Source of the DNA: CAYRHN01 sp964424115
GTDB taxonomy: Bacteria > Chloroflexota > Anaerolineae > Anaerolineales > Anaerolineaceae
Reading direction: 5' to 3'
Assembly (NCBI GenBank): GCA_964424115.1
Contig: CAYRHN010000019.1
Span: forward strand, 1-64,000
Length of the DNA: 64,000 bases
Notes under the pieces: model-generated
The model's database searches: none
The model's input: only the letters and a program-made list of their open reading frames with translations
What the model was told of the DNA's origin: nothing
In this document: positions 35,608 through 45,114 of the stretch, piece after piece
Layout of the letters: every line of letters begins with the position of its first letter
How positions within the stretch are numbered: position 1 is the stretch's first letter
Made by a program: the position numbers and the translations under genes

Positions 35608-36558
35608 ATGAAAAAAACTTCGACCTTCCTGTTGATTTTTATTGCGGTCTCGATGATCTTGTCCGCTTGCAGTTCTAATTCCGTTTCGGCCACCGCTGTG
35701 CCCGAATCCACCCAGCCGCAAGGGCTGATCGCCGAAGGCCGTCTTCTGCCTGCGAACTCGCTCGATCAATACTTTCAATCCCCCGGTCGGGTGGCTGAAG
35801 TGATGGTCAAGGATGGCGATTCCGTATCCGCCGGTCAACCCCTGGCTCGTCTGGTGGACTTGCCGGATGCCGATGCAGCCCTGGCGCGCGCCCAACAAGA
35901 AGTTCTGGCTGCTCAACAGGCTTTGGATGACCTCAAATCTTCGCCAGACCTGACTCTGGCGAAAAGCCGCCTGGCTGTGGTTCAGGCTCAGTCGGCCCTG
36001 GATAAGGCGCAGGAGGCGGTGGATAACGATGCCACCGACGAAAACAAAGCGCTTTTGGAAGTGGCTGGTGCCGTCTTGAAACAAACCGAAGACAGACTGG
36101 CCGTTCTGGAATCCGCCGGGGGGATCGATCCCGACCAGATGGCCGCCGCCGAAGCTCGCCTGGCTTCCGCTCAAGCTGCTCTGGCTGCTGCCCAGGCGGC
36201 CGCCAATTCGCGCGTGCTCACCGCCGCGCTGGACGGCACGGTCGTTGATCTCTCCTTGCAGGCAGGCCAGCAAGTCTCTACGGCCGCGCCTGCCCTGGTG
36301 ATCGCGGACTTATCCAGCTGGGTGGTTGAAACCGATAATCTGACGGAATCCGAGGTAGTCAATATCAGCCTGGGCCAGCAGGTGGAAGTGGTTCTGGATG
36401 CGCTTCCATCTCGTACCCTCACAGGAGAGGTTACCCACATCAATGCCCGTTTTGAAGAAAAACGCGGTGATATCACCTATTCTGTGACCATCCGCCTGGC
36501 AGAGGCTGACCCGCAAATGCGCTGGGGCATGACTGCCGCGGTGCATTTCCTTCCCTAA
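35608..36558 (+). CDS. Lipoprotein membrane-fusion protein (HlyD/MacA-like)
   Basis: The 316-residue protein has a lipoprotein signal (LSACSS, Cys about residue 21), a biotinyl-lipoyl half-domain (VAEVMVKDGDSVSAGQPLARL), a long Ala/Leu coiled coil (about 90-210), and the second lipoyl and beta-barrel part (ALDGTVVDLSLQAGQQV). It is the periplasmic/extracytoplasmic adaptor of the next two genes' exporter. Spacing is 22 nt from the thioredoxin-fold gene. Exported substrate unknown. Confidence 0.88.
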   Translation: MKKTSTFLLIFIAVSMILSACSSNSVSATAVPESTQPQGLIAEGRLLPANSLDQYFQSPGRVAEVMVKDGDSVSAGQPLARLVDLPDADAALARAQQEVLAAQQALDDLKSSPDLTLAKSRLAVVQAQSALDKAQEAVDNDATDENKALLEVAGAVLKQTEDRLAVLESAGGIDPDQMAAAEARLASAQAALAAAQAAANSRVLTAALDGTVVDLSLQAGQQVSTAAPALVIADLSSWVVETDNLTESEVVNISLGQQVEVVLDALPSRTLTGEVTHINARFEEKRGDITYSVTIRLAEADPQMRWGMTAAVHFLP

Positions 36559-36567
36559 ACCTTCAGG

Positions 36568-37749
36568 ATGTGCAGGATGAGACAAATGTTATCCATTTCA
36601 AGCTATCTGGCCGTCAAGGAGATCTGGCGCAATCGCGGCCGCTTCTTCCTGGTCAGCCTGGTCATCGCCCTGATCACGCTCCTGGTGCTTTTCATTGCAG
36701 CGCTGGGCGAGGGATTGGGCAACGGCAATCGGGAATACATTTCCAAGCTGGATGCCCAATTGATCGTCTATCAGGCCAAGACTGAATTCCTCATTGCTCC
36801 CAGCCGCCTGGGTCGCGACCGCCTGGCTGCAGTGCGGCGGGTGGAGGGAGTGGCGGATGCCGGTATGCTTGGCACGGCCAGTTCGACGATCATTCTTCCC
36901 GGCAACACTGCCCCGTTAAAAGTCGCTCTACTTGGTGTGGAACCGGGGCATGTTGGAGAGCCCAAAGTGGTGGAGGGGCAGCAGCTCACTACCGATTTGG
37001 CCCAGGAAGTCATCATCGATCGGAACACCGCTCTGCGTAGCAAGCTGGTCCTGGGAGACACCCTCACTTTGCGGGTTACCCAGGGTACGAAGGACGAGTT
37101 CTTCAAGCTGCGCATTGTTGGCATTACCGACGGTCAGCAATACTCTTTACAGCCTTCTATCTTTGTGCCGTTCTATACCTGGGACCGCATCCGGCCCAAA
37201 TCTGAAGCGGAAGTGAACAGTTCCAATCCTGTCGCGAATGTTGTTTTGGTCAAATTGCAGGATCCGGCAGCGATCGATCAGGTGAGCGCACGGCTGGTAA
37301 ATCAGGTGGATAACATCGAGACCGCTACCCTCAGTCAGGCCGTCAATGCCCTGCCCGGATACTCGGCCCAGCAAAGCACGCTCAATACGCAGGGTGGGTT
37401 CACCCTCTTTATCGGTATCCTGGTCATCGGCGGCTTCTTCCAGATCCAGATCTTGCAGAAAGTGGCCCAAATTGGTGTGCTGAAGGCAATTGGCACATCC
37501 AACCCAAGCGTGGCGGCTGCCTCAGTGATCCAAATCACAGTGGTCACCGTCATCGGAGTTGCCATCGGCGGCGCCTTTGCTCTGCTCTTCTCGCTCACCT
37601 TCCCTCCTACGGTGCCGATCATCTTCAACGGTACCACATCCGCCATCGCCATGGCCGCTCTCCTGCTCATCGGACCTCTGGGTGGTCTGGTGTCAGTTCG
37701 CTACGCAGTCCGCATTGAGCCGCTCAAGGCCTTGGGATTGTCTTCATAA
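36568..37749 (+). CDS. FtsX/MacB-like ABC transporter permease
   Basis: The 393-residue protein has one N-terminal membrane segment, a large extracytoplasmic MacB_PCD-like domain, and three C-terminal segments in the FtsX arrangement (LKAIGTSNPSVAA loop). ATG codons at 36568, 36577 and 36586 are all possible starts; the first is reported, and the ribosome site cannot decide. With the preceding adaptor and following ATPase it forms a MacAB/DevBCA-like mechanotransmission exporter. Confidence 0.88.
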   Translation: MCRMRQMLSISSYLAVKEIWRNRGRFFLVSLVIALITLLVLFIAALGEGLGNGNREYISKLDAQLIVYQAKTEFLIAPSRLGRDRLAAVRRVEGVADAGMLGTASSTIILPGNTAPLKVALLGVEPGHVGEPKVVEGQQLTTDLAQEVIIDRNTALRSKLVLGDTLTLRVTQGTKDEFFKLRIVGITDGQQYSLQPSIFVPFYTWDRIRPKSEAEVNSSNPVANVVLVKLQDPAAIDQVSARLVNQVDNIETATLSQAVNALPGYSAQQSTLNTQGGFTLFIGILVIGGFFQIQILQKVAQIGVLKAIGTSNPSVAAASVIQITVVTVIGVAIGGAFALLFSLTFPPTVPIIFNGTTSAIAMAALLLIGPLGGLVSVRYAVRIEPLKALGLSS

Positions 37750-37760
37750 CAGGGATTTCC

Positions 37761-38489
37761 ATGACAGCTTATGCTCTTGAAACCAAATCGGTCGTAAAGA
37801 CCTATCAAAGCGAATCAGGTACGATAAACGCGGTTGACAATGTCTCGCTGCAAGTGGCTGCCGGCGAATTTGTTGCCCTCGTGGGGCCAAGCGGCTCCGG
37901 AAAAACCACCATGCTCTCCATCCTGGCCGCGCTGCTCAAGCCCTCCTCAGGCGAGATCCTGTTGGACGGGCAAAACCTGGCGGAAATGAACGATGTCTCC
38001 CGGGTAGCTATGCGGCGCGAGAAGATCGGGTTCACCTTCCAGGCCAACAACTTGGTGCCCTATCTGACCGCCGTGGAAAATGTGGAATTGATGTTGCGCT
38101 TGAACAACAAGCTGGATAAAACCGGTAAGCTGCGGGCGCGTGAGCTGCTGGCCCGTCTGGGTCTGGGTGAGCGTCTGAACAATTTGCCCGGCCAGATGTC
38201 TGGTGGGCAGCAGCAGCGCGTGGCAATTGCTCGCGCCTTGATCCATAATCCCAGCCTGGTGTTGGCTGATGAACCGACCGCCAGCCTGGACACTGAACGT
38301 GCCTACCAGGTGGTGGAGACCTTCGCCGGGTTGATCCACGAACAGGGCCGGGCCGGCATCATGGTTACCCACGACCTGCGCATGTGCGAATTTGTGGACC
38401 GTGTTTTGCAGATGCGGGACGGCCAACTGGTAAAAATCTACTCTACCCGCGATGAGATCATGCAGCTGGCCAGTGGCGGTCGGGATTGA
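37761..38489 (+). CDS. ABC transporter ATP-binding protein (MacB/LolD type)
   Basis: The 242-residue ATPase has Walker A GPSGSGKTT (about 42-50), the Q-loop region FQANNLVPYLT, signature MSGGQQQRVAIARAL, Walker B LVLADEPTASLD and the H-loop VTHDLRMC. It is the energising subunit for the adaptor and permease encoded just upstream. It starts 11 nt after the permease gene. The next gene, the photolyase, follows after about 50 nt. Confidence 0.94.
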   Translation: MTAYALETKSVVKTYQSESGTINAVDNVSLQVAAGEFVALVGPSGSGKTTMLSILAALLKPSSGEILLDGQNLAEMNDVSRVAMRREKIGFTFQANNLVPYLTAVENVELMLRLNNKLDKTGKLRARELLARLGLGERLNNLPGQMSGGQQQRVAIARALIHNPSLVLADEPTASLDTERAYQVVETFAGLIHEQGRAGIMVTHDLRMCEFVDRVLQMRDGQLVKIYSTRDEIMQLASGGRD

Positions 38490-38540
38490 CCTGGCTAATG
38501 GGATGATCTTCTTCTTCACAAACGGTTGTGGAGGCTTGCA

Positions 38541-39914
38541 ATGAATATCTGGTGGATTCGGCGCGACTTGCGGCTTGAAGATAACCCCGCACTTACGGCT
38601 GCCCTGGAACCCGGCACAGGTGTTTTGCCAGTTTTCATTCTCGATCAGCACCTCCTATCAAAACCCGCTGCTCCACGGCAGGCCTTCCTTTTTGACGGGC
38701 TGCGCGCACTGGATGACAGCCTGCGCCGGCTGGGCTCGGGCTTGATCCTCCGCCAGGGCGATCCGCTTCGCGAGCTTATACTGCTGGTTGCGGAGAGCGG
38801 CGCGCAGCGGATTTATGCAGAAGAAGACTACTCTCCTTACGCCGTCCGCCGCGATGCTGCTGTTTCCCGCGCGCTGGATTTGCACCTGGTGCATGGCCTG
38901 GGGGTGCATCCCCCTGCTGCGGTGGTTCGCCCGGATGGAAAACCGTACACGGTTTTCACTCCCTTCAGCCGCACCTGGAAAGCGCTGCCTTTCAGCAGCG
39001 CCCTCCTGTCTGCTCCGGCTGGTCTGCCGCCTCTCCCTCGCCTGGCATCTTTGCCTTTGCCGCAGACTCCCAATCCGTCCATTTTCCCTGCCGGAGAACG
39101 GGAAGCGCGCCGAAGGTTACAAATCTTCATCAGCGGCCCGATTGGCGTATACGGAGAAGGCCGTAACCGGCTTGACCTGGATGGGACTTCTGCACTTTCA
39201 CCTTACCTGCGTTTCGGCATGTTGTCTGCCCGCCAGGCGGTTTCGGCTGCCTTGCATGCCATTCAATCAGCCCCCAATGCGCTTTCTCGTGAAGGTGCTG
39301 CCACGTGGTTGAATGAATTGATCTGGCGCGAATTCTTCCAGTCCATCCTTTATCACTTTCCTGGCGTGCTCCGGTCTGCTTTCCGGCCTGGAATGCGCGC
39401 TATCCCCTGGCGCGACCAGACTCGGGATTTGCAAGCCTGGCAATCCGGGCTGACCGGCTATCCGGTCGTGGACGCGGGGATGCGTCAGCTGGCAGCCACC
39501 GGCTGGATGCACAATCGTGCCCGCATGATCACCGCCTCCTTCCTGGTCAAGCACCTGTTGATCAACTGGCAGGAAGGCGAGCGGTGGTTCATGCAGAATT
39601 TGGTGGATGGCGATCCGGCGGCCAATAACGGGGGATGGCAATGGGTGGCCGGCACGGGCACGGATGCCGCGCCGTATTTCCGTATCTTCAATCCGATCTT
39701 GCAGGGGCAGAAATTTGATCCACACGGCGATTATGTCCGTCAGTGGGTGCCGGAACTGGCCGCTGTCCCGTCGCAGTATATTCACACGCCCTGGCAGATG
39801 CCGCCGACTGAACAACAGGCCTGCCGGGTGGTCATTGGTAAGGATTATCCCGCCCCCATCGTGGAACACGAAACAGCCCGCCGCCGCGCATTGGACGCTT
39901 ATTCGGTCAAATAA
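38541..39914 (+). CDS. phrB: Class I cyclobutane pyrimidine dimer photolyase
   Basis: ATG 38541 has a perfect GGAGG box with a 6-nt spacer and replaces an upstream GTG; the product is 457 residues, the usual family length. It has the N-terminal antenna domain (NIWWIRRDLRLEDNPAL) and the C-terminal FAD domain with LNELIWREFF, TGYPVVDAGMRQL, WMHNRARM and NGGWQWVAGTGTDAAPYFRIFNP. It repairs UV dimers using blue light. The position downstream of a CarH-type regulator supports light-controlled expression. Confidence 0.95.
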   Translation: MNIWWIRRDLRLEDNPALTAALEPGTGVLPVFILDQHLLSKPAAPRQAFLFDGLRALDDSLRRLGSGLILRQGDPLRELILLVAESGAQRIYAEEDYSPYAVRRDAAVSRALDLHLVHGLGVHPPAAVVRPDGKPYTVFTPFSRTWKALPFSSALLSAPAGLPPLPRLASLPLPQTPNPSIFPAGEREARRRLQIFISGPIGVYGEGRNRLDLDGTSALSPYLRFGMLSARQAVSAALHAIQSAPNALSREGAATWLNELIWREFFQSILYHFPGVLRSAFRPGMRAIPWRDQTRDLQAWQSGLTGYPVVDAGMRQLAATGWMHNRARMITASFLVKHLLINWQEGERWFMQNLVDGDPAANNGGWQWVAGTGTDAAPYFRIFNPILQGQKFDPHGDYVRQWVPELAAVPSQYIHTPWQMPPTEQQACRVVIGKDYPAPIVEHETARRRALDAYSVK

Positions 39915-40046
39915 GGTGGTGATCTGAAATATGCCGTGGATGCAGGCAGTCAGCTTGGGAACTGCTGCGCCAGGTGGTTGGCTGGTTGCAAATCCTGCCT
40001 GTCTTACTCCGTCTGATCGCCCAGGGAGACGAACGCTGACTGCCGC

Positions 40047-41261
40047 TTAATCCTTGGGCTTTTCCTTTGCGTCTTTCATTTGTACGATCAGCAGGCAGCT
40101 TAACACCAACAAACAAGCCGCGAGCAGCAAGGCGGGGGTGAAGGCCCCATCTGGGGCTTTCAAAGCTTCCATGATATAAACGAAGACCACCGAAGCTTGC
40201 CCAAAGAGCTGGATCAATCCGTTCGATGTGCCCTCCGGCGTTGGTTGGGTGATCTCGGCAGCGTACTGCATTCCGATCGGATTGGCGCTCACCAGGAAGA
40301 AGCCCATCCCAAAGGCGGAAACAAACAACAACCAGGGCTCGGTGGCAAAGGTCAACCCCAGCAGCCATGGGATTGCCAGCGCAAAACCGAATAGAATATA
40401 GCGAATGCGTTTTCGCTGCCGGTCGGAAAAGGGCGGGATCAACACTGCGCCCAGCACGCCGCCGGCCAGCATCAATGCCCCCAAAGTGCCGGCATCGTCA
40501 GGGGTAAAACCGCGAGGGCGGATGATGTTCTCCACCCAGGTGGTGACTCCGTTGAAGATTCCCATGCCGATGAACGAGATGACCAGATAAAGCCAGAAAT
40601 CTTTCACTTTCAGGGCATGCTTCAATCCGTCCAACATCAGTGCACGTACCTCCTGGCCAGGAGGGCAGGGGGGCGTGGCAGGTTTTTCACGCGCAAAGAT
40701 AACGAACAACACCGCCGAAAAGGCGGCAATTCCACCGTAGATCAGCTGTACCTGAGGAATAGGCATGCTGTCGATCAGCGCAGGCGTCAACACCATCCCC
40801 AGCGCAGTGCCGACCAGGTTGGACAGCGTAACCAGCCCCACGGCGGTCGCTCGCTCCTCGATCTTGAACCACTGCGCCGGGACTTTAGTCCAGGCGTTCA
40901 GCAGGAACGGTTGCGCAATGGCGATCCCGATCGTGCTGAGCAGCACCAGCGTGTAATCTGCCCCCGCCAATCCGCGCAGGACGCCAAACAATCCCATCAG
41001 AATGGCACCCAGACTGACCGTGCGCCGGAATCCGTAGGTGTCGATCGACCAGGAGACTGGAATGGAGAGCGGGATGAACGCCATCATAAAGGTCATCGCC
41101 AGCAATCCGATATCCAGGTCGGTAACCCCGTAAAATTTGGCTGCCACTCCGGTGATGGGCGCATAGGAGATCCACAGGATCTGGATGGTCAGGTTGATCA
41201 ACATAAATACTCCCAGCACCACCCAACGGTAGGGATACAAGCGATAAGATGAATGGGTCAT
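40047..41261 (-). CDS. Major facilitator superfamily transporter
   Basis: The 404-residue protein has 12 predicted membrane segments in two halves with a central loop at about 195-215 and the MFS loop pattern SWSIDTYGFRRTVSLG. It is the last gene in the minus-strand operon with a class II aldolase, aminotransferase and sugar kinase, so it probably imports the operon's substrate, or exports a product. It starts 30 nt after the kinase gene stop. Substrate not predictable. Confidence 0.9.
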   Translation of the reverse strand: MTHSSYRLYPYRWVVLGVFMLINLTIQILWISYAPITGVAAKFYGVTDLDIGLLAMTFMMAFIPLSIPVSWSIDTYGFRRTVSLGAILMGLFGVLRGLAGADYTLVLLSTIGIAIAQPFLLNAWTKVPAQWFKIEERATAVGLVTLSNLVGTALGMVLTPALIDSMPIPQVQLIYGGIAAFSAVLFVIFAREKPATPPCPPGQEVRALMLDGLKHALKVKDFWLYLVISFIGMGIFNGVTTWVENIIRPRGFTPDDAGTLGALMLAGGVLGAVLIPPFSDRQRKRIRYILFGFALAIPWLLGLTFATEPWLLFVSAFGMGFFLVSANPIGMQYAAEITQPTPEGTSNGLIQLFGQASVVFVYIMEALKAPDGAFTPALLLAACLLVLSCLLIVQMKDAKEKPKD

Positions 41262-41291
41262 TTAAGGCTCCTGAGGGGAAGGATCGTTGCT

Positions 41292-42872
41292 TTAGCCGTT
41301 CAACCGCCGATAAATTCCACGCATCTGACGGTAGATTTGTACCAGCACCTTAAAGCGCTCTTCGTAAACGTCAAGGTTTTCTGGCTGCGGTTCGTAAATA
41401 TGTTTGAATTGTATCATTTTGGGGATATCCTGAAAGCCGATCTCGCCCAGTCCAACGGCCCCGATCCAGGTAGCTCCGCGGGCATTGGCATAGATTGGTT
41501 CCGTGGTCTGCTTAACCTGCACCTTCAATACGTCGGCGAAGATCTGGCACCAGACGTCCGATTGGGCGCCTCCGCCAACGATGTGGATACAGTCCACGCG
41601 TCTCCCTAAGAATTTCTTGACCGGCTCAAACACCCAGCGCGTGTTCAGGGCGATCCCTTCCAGAAAAGCGCGGATAATATCTTCGCGCGAATTGTTCAAC
41701 GAGATGTTATACAATCCGGCGCGCAGGGTCTTATCTTCCACCGGGGCACGTTCCCCCCAGATCCAGGGGGTATAGATCACCCCATTCGCGCCTGCCGGCA
41801 CCCGTGCTGCAATTTGATCCAGCACCTTGAATATATCTGGCACCTGGGCTTCCTGCAGAAGCTCGTCTTTGTTGTACAGGACCTTGTCGCGCAGGAAGGT
41901 CAGGTTCCCGCCCGCAGTGGCTTGCAGGGCGGTCAGTAAATAGCGATCCGGCAGCGCGCACGGCAGTGATGCCAGCGAGTCGATAATATCCGTCTTCTTG
42001 AATGGAACATGCGCAGTGATCCACGAGGAAGTGCCGATATATAGGTGGGGCAGGTAATCCTCAATGGCTCCCGCGCCAATGGCTGCTGCGGTATTGTCGA
42101 TCGCCCCGGCAATCAGGCGGACATCCCTGGCCAATCCCAACTGATCCGCGACCTCTTGCTTGATTGTCCCCAAGACTGCTGTGCAAGGGACGATCTCGGG
42201 AAATTTCTCGGGGGCGATCCCGCTGGCCTGCACTAATCCTGCATCGTAGTGAATATTTCCCGGGTTACGGTTGTCGGTCACCCACGAGGTAATGATCGAA
42301 TCGGCAGTGGCTGCGGCGCGCCCGCACAGGCGCAGGTTCATATAATCCAGCACATTCAGAAATTTATCTGTTCGTGCATAGATTTCGGGGAAACGGTCTT
42401 TGACCAGCAGCATATGCGCGGCTGGGTCTTTGCCAGAGACGGAGGGCATGCCGCCGGTCAGGCGCACCCAGCGCAGCACATTCATTACCCCTGCTCCGGA
42501 TACGTTGACCAAGCCATGGAACTGCTTCTTCAGCTGTCCCGCGCCGCGTGTGTCCATCCACAGGATGCAGTTCATCAGCGCTTGTCCATTCCGATCGATC
42601 GGAATGGTGCCTTCGCCCTGGGTGGAGCAGCAAATACCCCGCACTGCGCCTGTCGCTACCACTTCGCGCGACAGCAGTCGCTTGCCTGCACTCAGGAAGG
42701 CATTCCACCACTCCTCCGGCGATTGCTCCACCCCTCCATCCGGGGTCATCAAAAGCTGCACCGGCTGGCTTTCCCAATCCAAGACGCGCCCATCTACACC
42801 TACCAGGGCCACCTTCATGCCGGAAGTGCCCAAATCTACCGCCAGGATCACGGGGTCATTTGGCTTGTTCAT
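41292..42872 (-). CDS. FGGY-family carbohydrate kinase (xylulokinase-like)
   Basis: The 526-residue kinase has the N-terminal phosphate loop LAVDLGTSGMKVAL, the second catalytic region (GAIDNTAAAIGAG), and the C-terminal ATP motif HIVGGGAQSDVWCQIFAD. FGGY kinases phosphorylate sugars or polyols. Its ATG overlaps the aminotransferase stop by 4 nt, so the two are translationally coupled. The neighbour enzymes suggest the product is cleaved by a class II aldolase; the sugar is not predictable. Confidence 0.92.
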   Translation of the reverse strand: MNKPNDPVILAVDLGTSGMKVALVGVDGRVLDWESQPVQLLMTPDGGVEQSPEEWWNAFLSAGKRLLSREVVATGAVRGICCSTQGEGTIPIDRNGQALMNCILWMDTRGAGQLKKQFHGLVNVSGAGVMNVLRWVRLTGGMPSVSGKDPAAHMLLVKDRFPEIYARTDKFLNVLDYMNLRLCGRAAATADSIITSWVTDNRNPGNIHYDAGLVQASGIAPEKFPEIVPCTAVLGTIKQEVADQLGLARDVRLIAGAIDNTAAAIGAGAIEDYLPHLYIGTSSWITAHVPFKKTDIIDSLASLPCALPDRYLLTALQATAGGNLTFLRDKVLYNKDELLQEAQVPDIFKVLDQIAARVPAGANGVIYTPWIWGERAPVEDKTLRAGLYNISLNNSREDIIRAFLEGIALNTRWVFEPVKKFLGRRVDCIHIVGGGAQSDVWCQIFADVLKVQVKQTTEPIYANARGATWIGAVGLGEIGFQDIPKMIQFKHIYEPQPENLDVYEERFKVLVQIYRQMRGIYRRLNG

Positions 42873-44317
42873 GCGATATTTGAGAGCACTGCGTCAAAGC
42901 GTTCCAGGGCATTGTCGATCACCTCATCAGTGTCTGCCAGGCTGGTGTACATGCGGCTGCCGGCCAGGGTGACCAACCCGTTTGCCATGTAAGCCGCACC
43001 CATTTCTTCGATCATATGTTTACGCGGCTTTAGTTCCCTGAGCAGCCGCACGGGATTGTGCAGGTCAAGCAGCATTACCCCAGAAGTTTCCAGGTGTACG
43101 ATCGAACCCTGGTTGTAAGCTACATAGGGCAGGTCGTATTTCTCGATCATTTTCTGCAATCCGCGAGTCAGGCGGTCGCCTGCCCGGCCGGCGATCACCG
43201 GGGCGTTGGTGCGTTCCATTTCCAGCAGCGCATGGTAACCTGCCACGCACGAGATTGGATTGGCTGAAAGGGTCCCGCCGATATACGCGCGTTCTCCGGT
43301 GCCGCCGATCCCGGCCGCGAAGCGCATGATCACATCTGCCCGGCCGCCTACCCCACCTGCCATTGGGTATCCGCCGGTTATGCATTTTCCGAACACGGTC
43401 AGATCCGGCTTGACGTTGAAATACCCCTGCGCGCCGCCCAATCCCAGCCGAAAGCCCGTCACCACTTCGTCAAAGATCAACAAGGCCCCAAATTCATCAC
43501 ATAGCTCGCGTACTTTTTGGTTGAAATCGTATGGCACCGGTCGCGTGCCGCTCTCAGGGCCAACCGGTTCTACGATCACCGCCGCAGTCCCTCCCAGCAG
43601 GCGGTTAACGATCAGCCGCCGCTTCAATTCTCCCAGAGCGTTGGGGAAGATCTCCTGCGTATTAGCGGTTGCGCCGCGCGGGATGCCTTTAGCTTCCAAT
43701 CTCCCCGTGCCAGGAACATGCAAGCCGTAGATCATCGAATCGCTCCAGCCGTGGTATGCGCCACCGACCTTGATGACTTTGGCTTTTTTAGTGAAGGCGC
43801 GCGCAGCGCGAATGGCAGCCATCACGCCCTCGGTGCCAGTGCCCAGCATGCGGAACATTTCAATATTGGGCATCAGGCGGTGGATTACCTGCGCCAGTTT
43901 GAGTTCATACTCGTGGAACAGGCCGGTGACCGGGCCGCAGCTCTGCAGCATCTCGATCACTTTCTCGCGCACCGGTAAATAATTACTGCCCAATACGGTC
44001 GGTCCACCGGCCTGTAAGAAATCGATGTACTGATTACCGTCCACGTCCCACAAGTGCGCTCCATCCACCTTGTCGATTGCCAGCGGGAAGGGATAGTTGA
44101 AGGCCAGGTTATGCTGTACGCCGCCTGGGATCAACTTCTTGGCTTCTTCATTGAGCGCCTTGGAGTGGGTGCACTTTCCATCAAAATAAGCCAGGAATTC
44201 GTCCATTTTTTCCCGCTTGACGGTGCGCATCGGTTGGGAGATCAAGGCGTTCAACTGGCGGTACACATCCTGGACATCCAGGTATTCAGAGATGGCATAT
44301 TTTTGTTCGGTATTCAT
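42869..44317 (-). CDS. Class III aminotransferase, glutamate-1-semialdehyde-aminomutase-like
   Basis: The 482-residue PLP enzyme has the HemL-type order: GGVQHNLAFNYPFPL opening, GTGTEGVMAAIRAAR, GGAYHGWSDS, LIFDEVVTGFRLG and GKCITGGYP, where Lys is the Schiff base. It is about 50 residues longer than true HemL (about 430), with an N-terminal extension. The operon partners are catabolic rather than heme genes, so a different amino-substrate is likely (inference). It starts 24 nt after the aldolase stop. Confidence 0.88.
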   Translation of the reverse strand: MNTEQKYAISEYLDVQDVYRQLNALISQPMRTVKREKMDEFLAYFDGKCTHSKALNEEAKKLIPGGVQHNLAFNYPFPLAIDKVDGAHLWDVDGNQYIDFLQAGGPTVLGSNYLPVREKVIEMLQSCGPVTGLFHEYELKLAQVIHRLMPNIEMFRMLGTGTEGVMAAIRAARAFTKKAKVIKVGGAYHGWSDSMIYGLHVPGTGRLEAKGIPRGATANTQEIFPNALGELKRRLIVNRLLGGTAAVIVEPVGPESGTRPVPYDFNQKVRELCDEFGALLIFDEVVTGFRLGLGGAQGYFNVKPDLTVFGKCITGGYPMAGGVGGRADVIMRFAAGIGGTGERAYIGGTLSANPISCVAGYHALLEMERTNAPVIAGRAGDRLTRGLQKMIEKYDLPYVAYNQGSIVHLETSGVMLLDLHNPVRLLRELKPRKHMIEEMGAAYMANGLVTLAGSRMYTSLADTDEVIDNALERFDAVLSNIA

Positions 44318-44341
44318 GGGTTCTCCTGAATTTGATGGATT

Positions 44342-45028
44342 TTAATTCTCGGGGCTTGATCCAAGGGCCTGTGCGGCCTTTTCCTGATCCTTGCGTAGTT
44401 TGGAAAAGGCAATTTCACGTACCAGCAGGGGAATCTTGCTGATCTTTTTTTCACTGCATAAGGCCAGCAGGTAGGCCAATGCGCATTTCTCCAGAACTTC
44501 CACATTGTGCATGGCGCGCTCCAGGTCGTGCCCCAATACCAGCGCGCCGTGATTGGCCATCATGTAGGCATTGTGGTGGTTTTGGACACACTTTCCAACC
44601 CCATTCTTTAACATTCCTGTACCCGATGGGGCGTATGGAATGATCTCTACCTGGCGCCCCAGGAAACGCACTTGTTCATCGAACAAGGCCGGGATCGGGG
44701 CGTTGATGATCGCCAGGGTGCTGGGATATACCTGGTGGGTGTGTATGACCGCCCCGGTATCCGGCCGGGCGAGATAAATAGCGGCATGCATCCCGCTTTC
44801 CACCGAAGGCGTGCGCGTCCCTTCCATCACCGTCAGATCCATTTTCAGCACGCAAATATCCTCCGGCACCATTTTCATATAATCATAATTGGATGGGGTA
44901 ATGGCAAAGGCATTTTCGCCGGCAATACGCATGGAGAGATTTCCCCCCGTTGCGCTTAAAAATCCTTTATGGGTCAGGCTCTGTGCTGCCTGCACCACCT
45001 GGGTCTTCACCTGGCTGTAATCGGTCAT
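44342..45028 (-). CDS. Class II aldolase/adducin-family protein
   Basis: The 228-residue protein has the family pattern: TGGNLSMRI, then VIHTHQVYPSTLAI (zinc His-x-His), and ANHGALVLGHDL (third His). L-fuculose-phosphate aldolase-like enzymes cleave ketose-1-phosphates to dihydroxyacetone phosphate and an aldehyde; some decarboxylate or epimerise. It is the first gene of the minus-strand operon, and its promoter region holds two palindromic operators. Confidence 0.9.
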   Translation of the reverse strand: MTDYSQVKTQVVQAAQSLTHKGFLSATGGNLSMRIAGENAFAITPSNYDYMKMVPEDICVLKMDLTVMEGTRTPSVESGMHAAIYLARPDTGAVIHTHQVYPSTLAIINAPIPALFDEQVRFLGRQVEIIPYAPSGTGMLKNGVGKCVQNHHNAYMMANHGALVLGHDLERAMHNVEVLEKCALAYLLALCSEKKISKIPLLVREIAFSKLRKDQEKAAQALGSSPEN

Positions 45029-45043
45029 GGAAAACCTCCATAG

Positions 45044-45096
45044 ATAATCTTTACATTGTAAAGATTATAGAATAAAATCTTGACATTGTCAAGATT
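45044..45096. promoter_or_regulatory. Two palindromic operators and overlapping divergent promoters
   Basis: Operator 1 (45044-45068): arms ATAATCTTTAC and GTAAAGATTAT around ATT. Operator 2 (45076-45096): arms AATCTTGAC and GTCAAGATT around ATT. Their centres are 30 bp apart, three helical turns. The minus promoter is a perfect -35 TTGACA (45092-45087), 17 nt, -10 TATAAT (45069-45064). The plus promoter is TTTACA (45050-45055), 17 nt, TAAAAT (45073-45078). The TetR-type product probably represses both. Confidence 0.82.
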
Positions 45097-45114
45097 ATCA
45101 TATACCATATAGAT

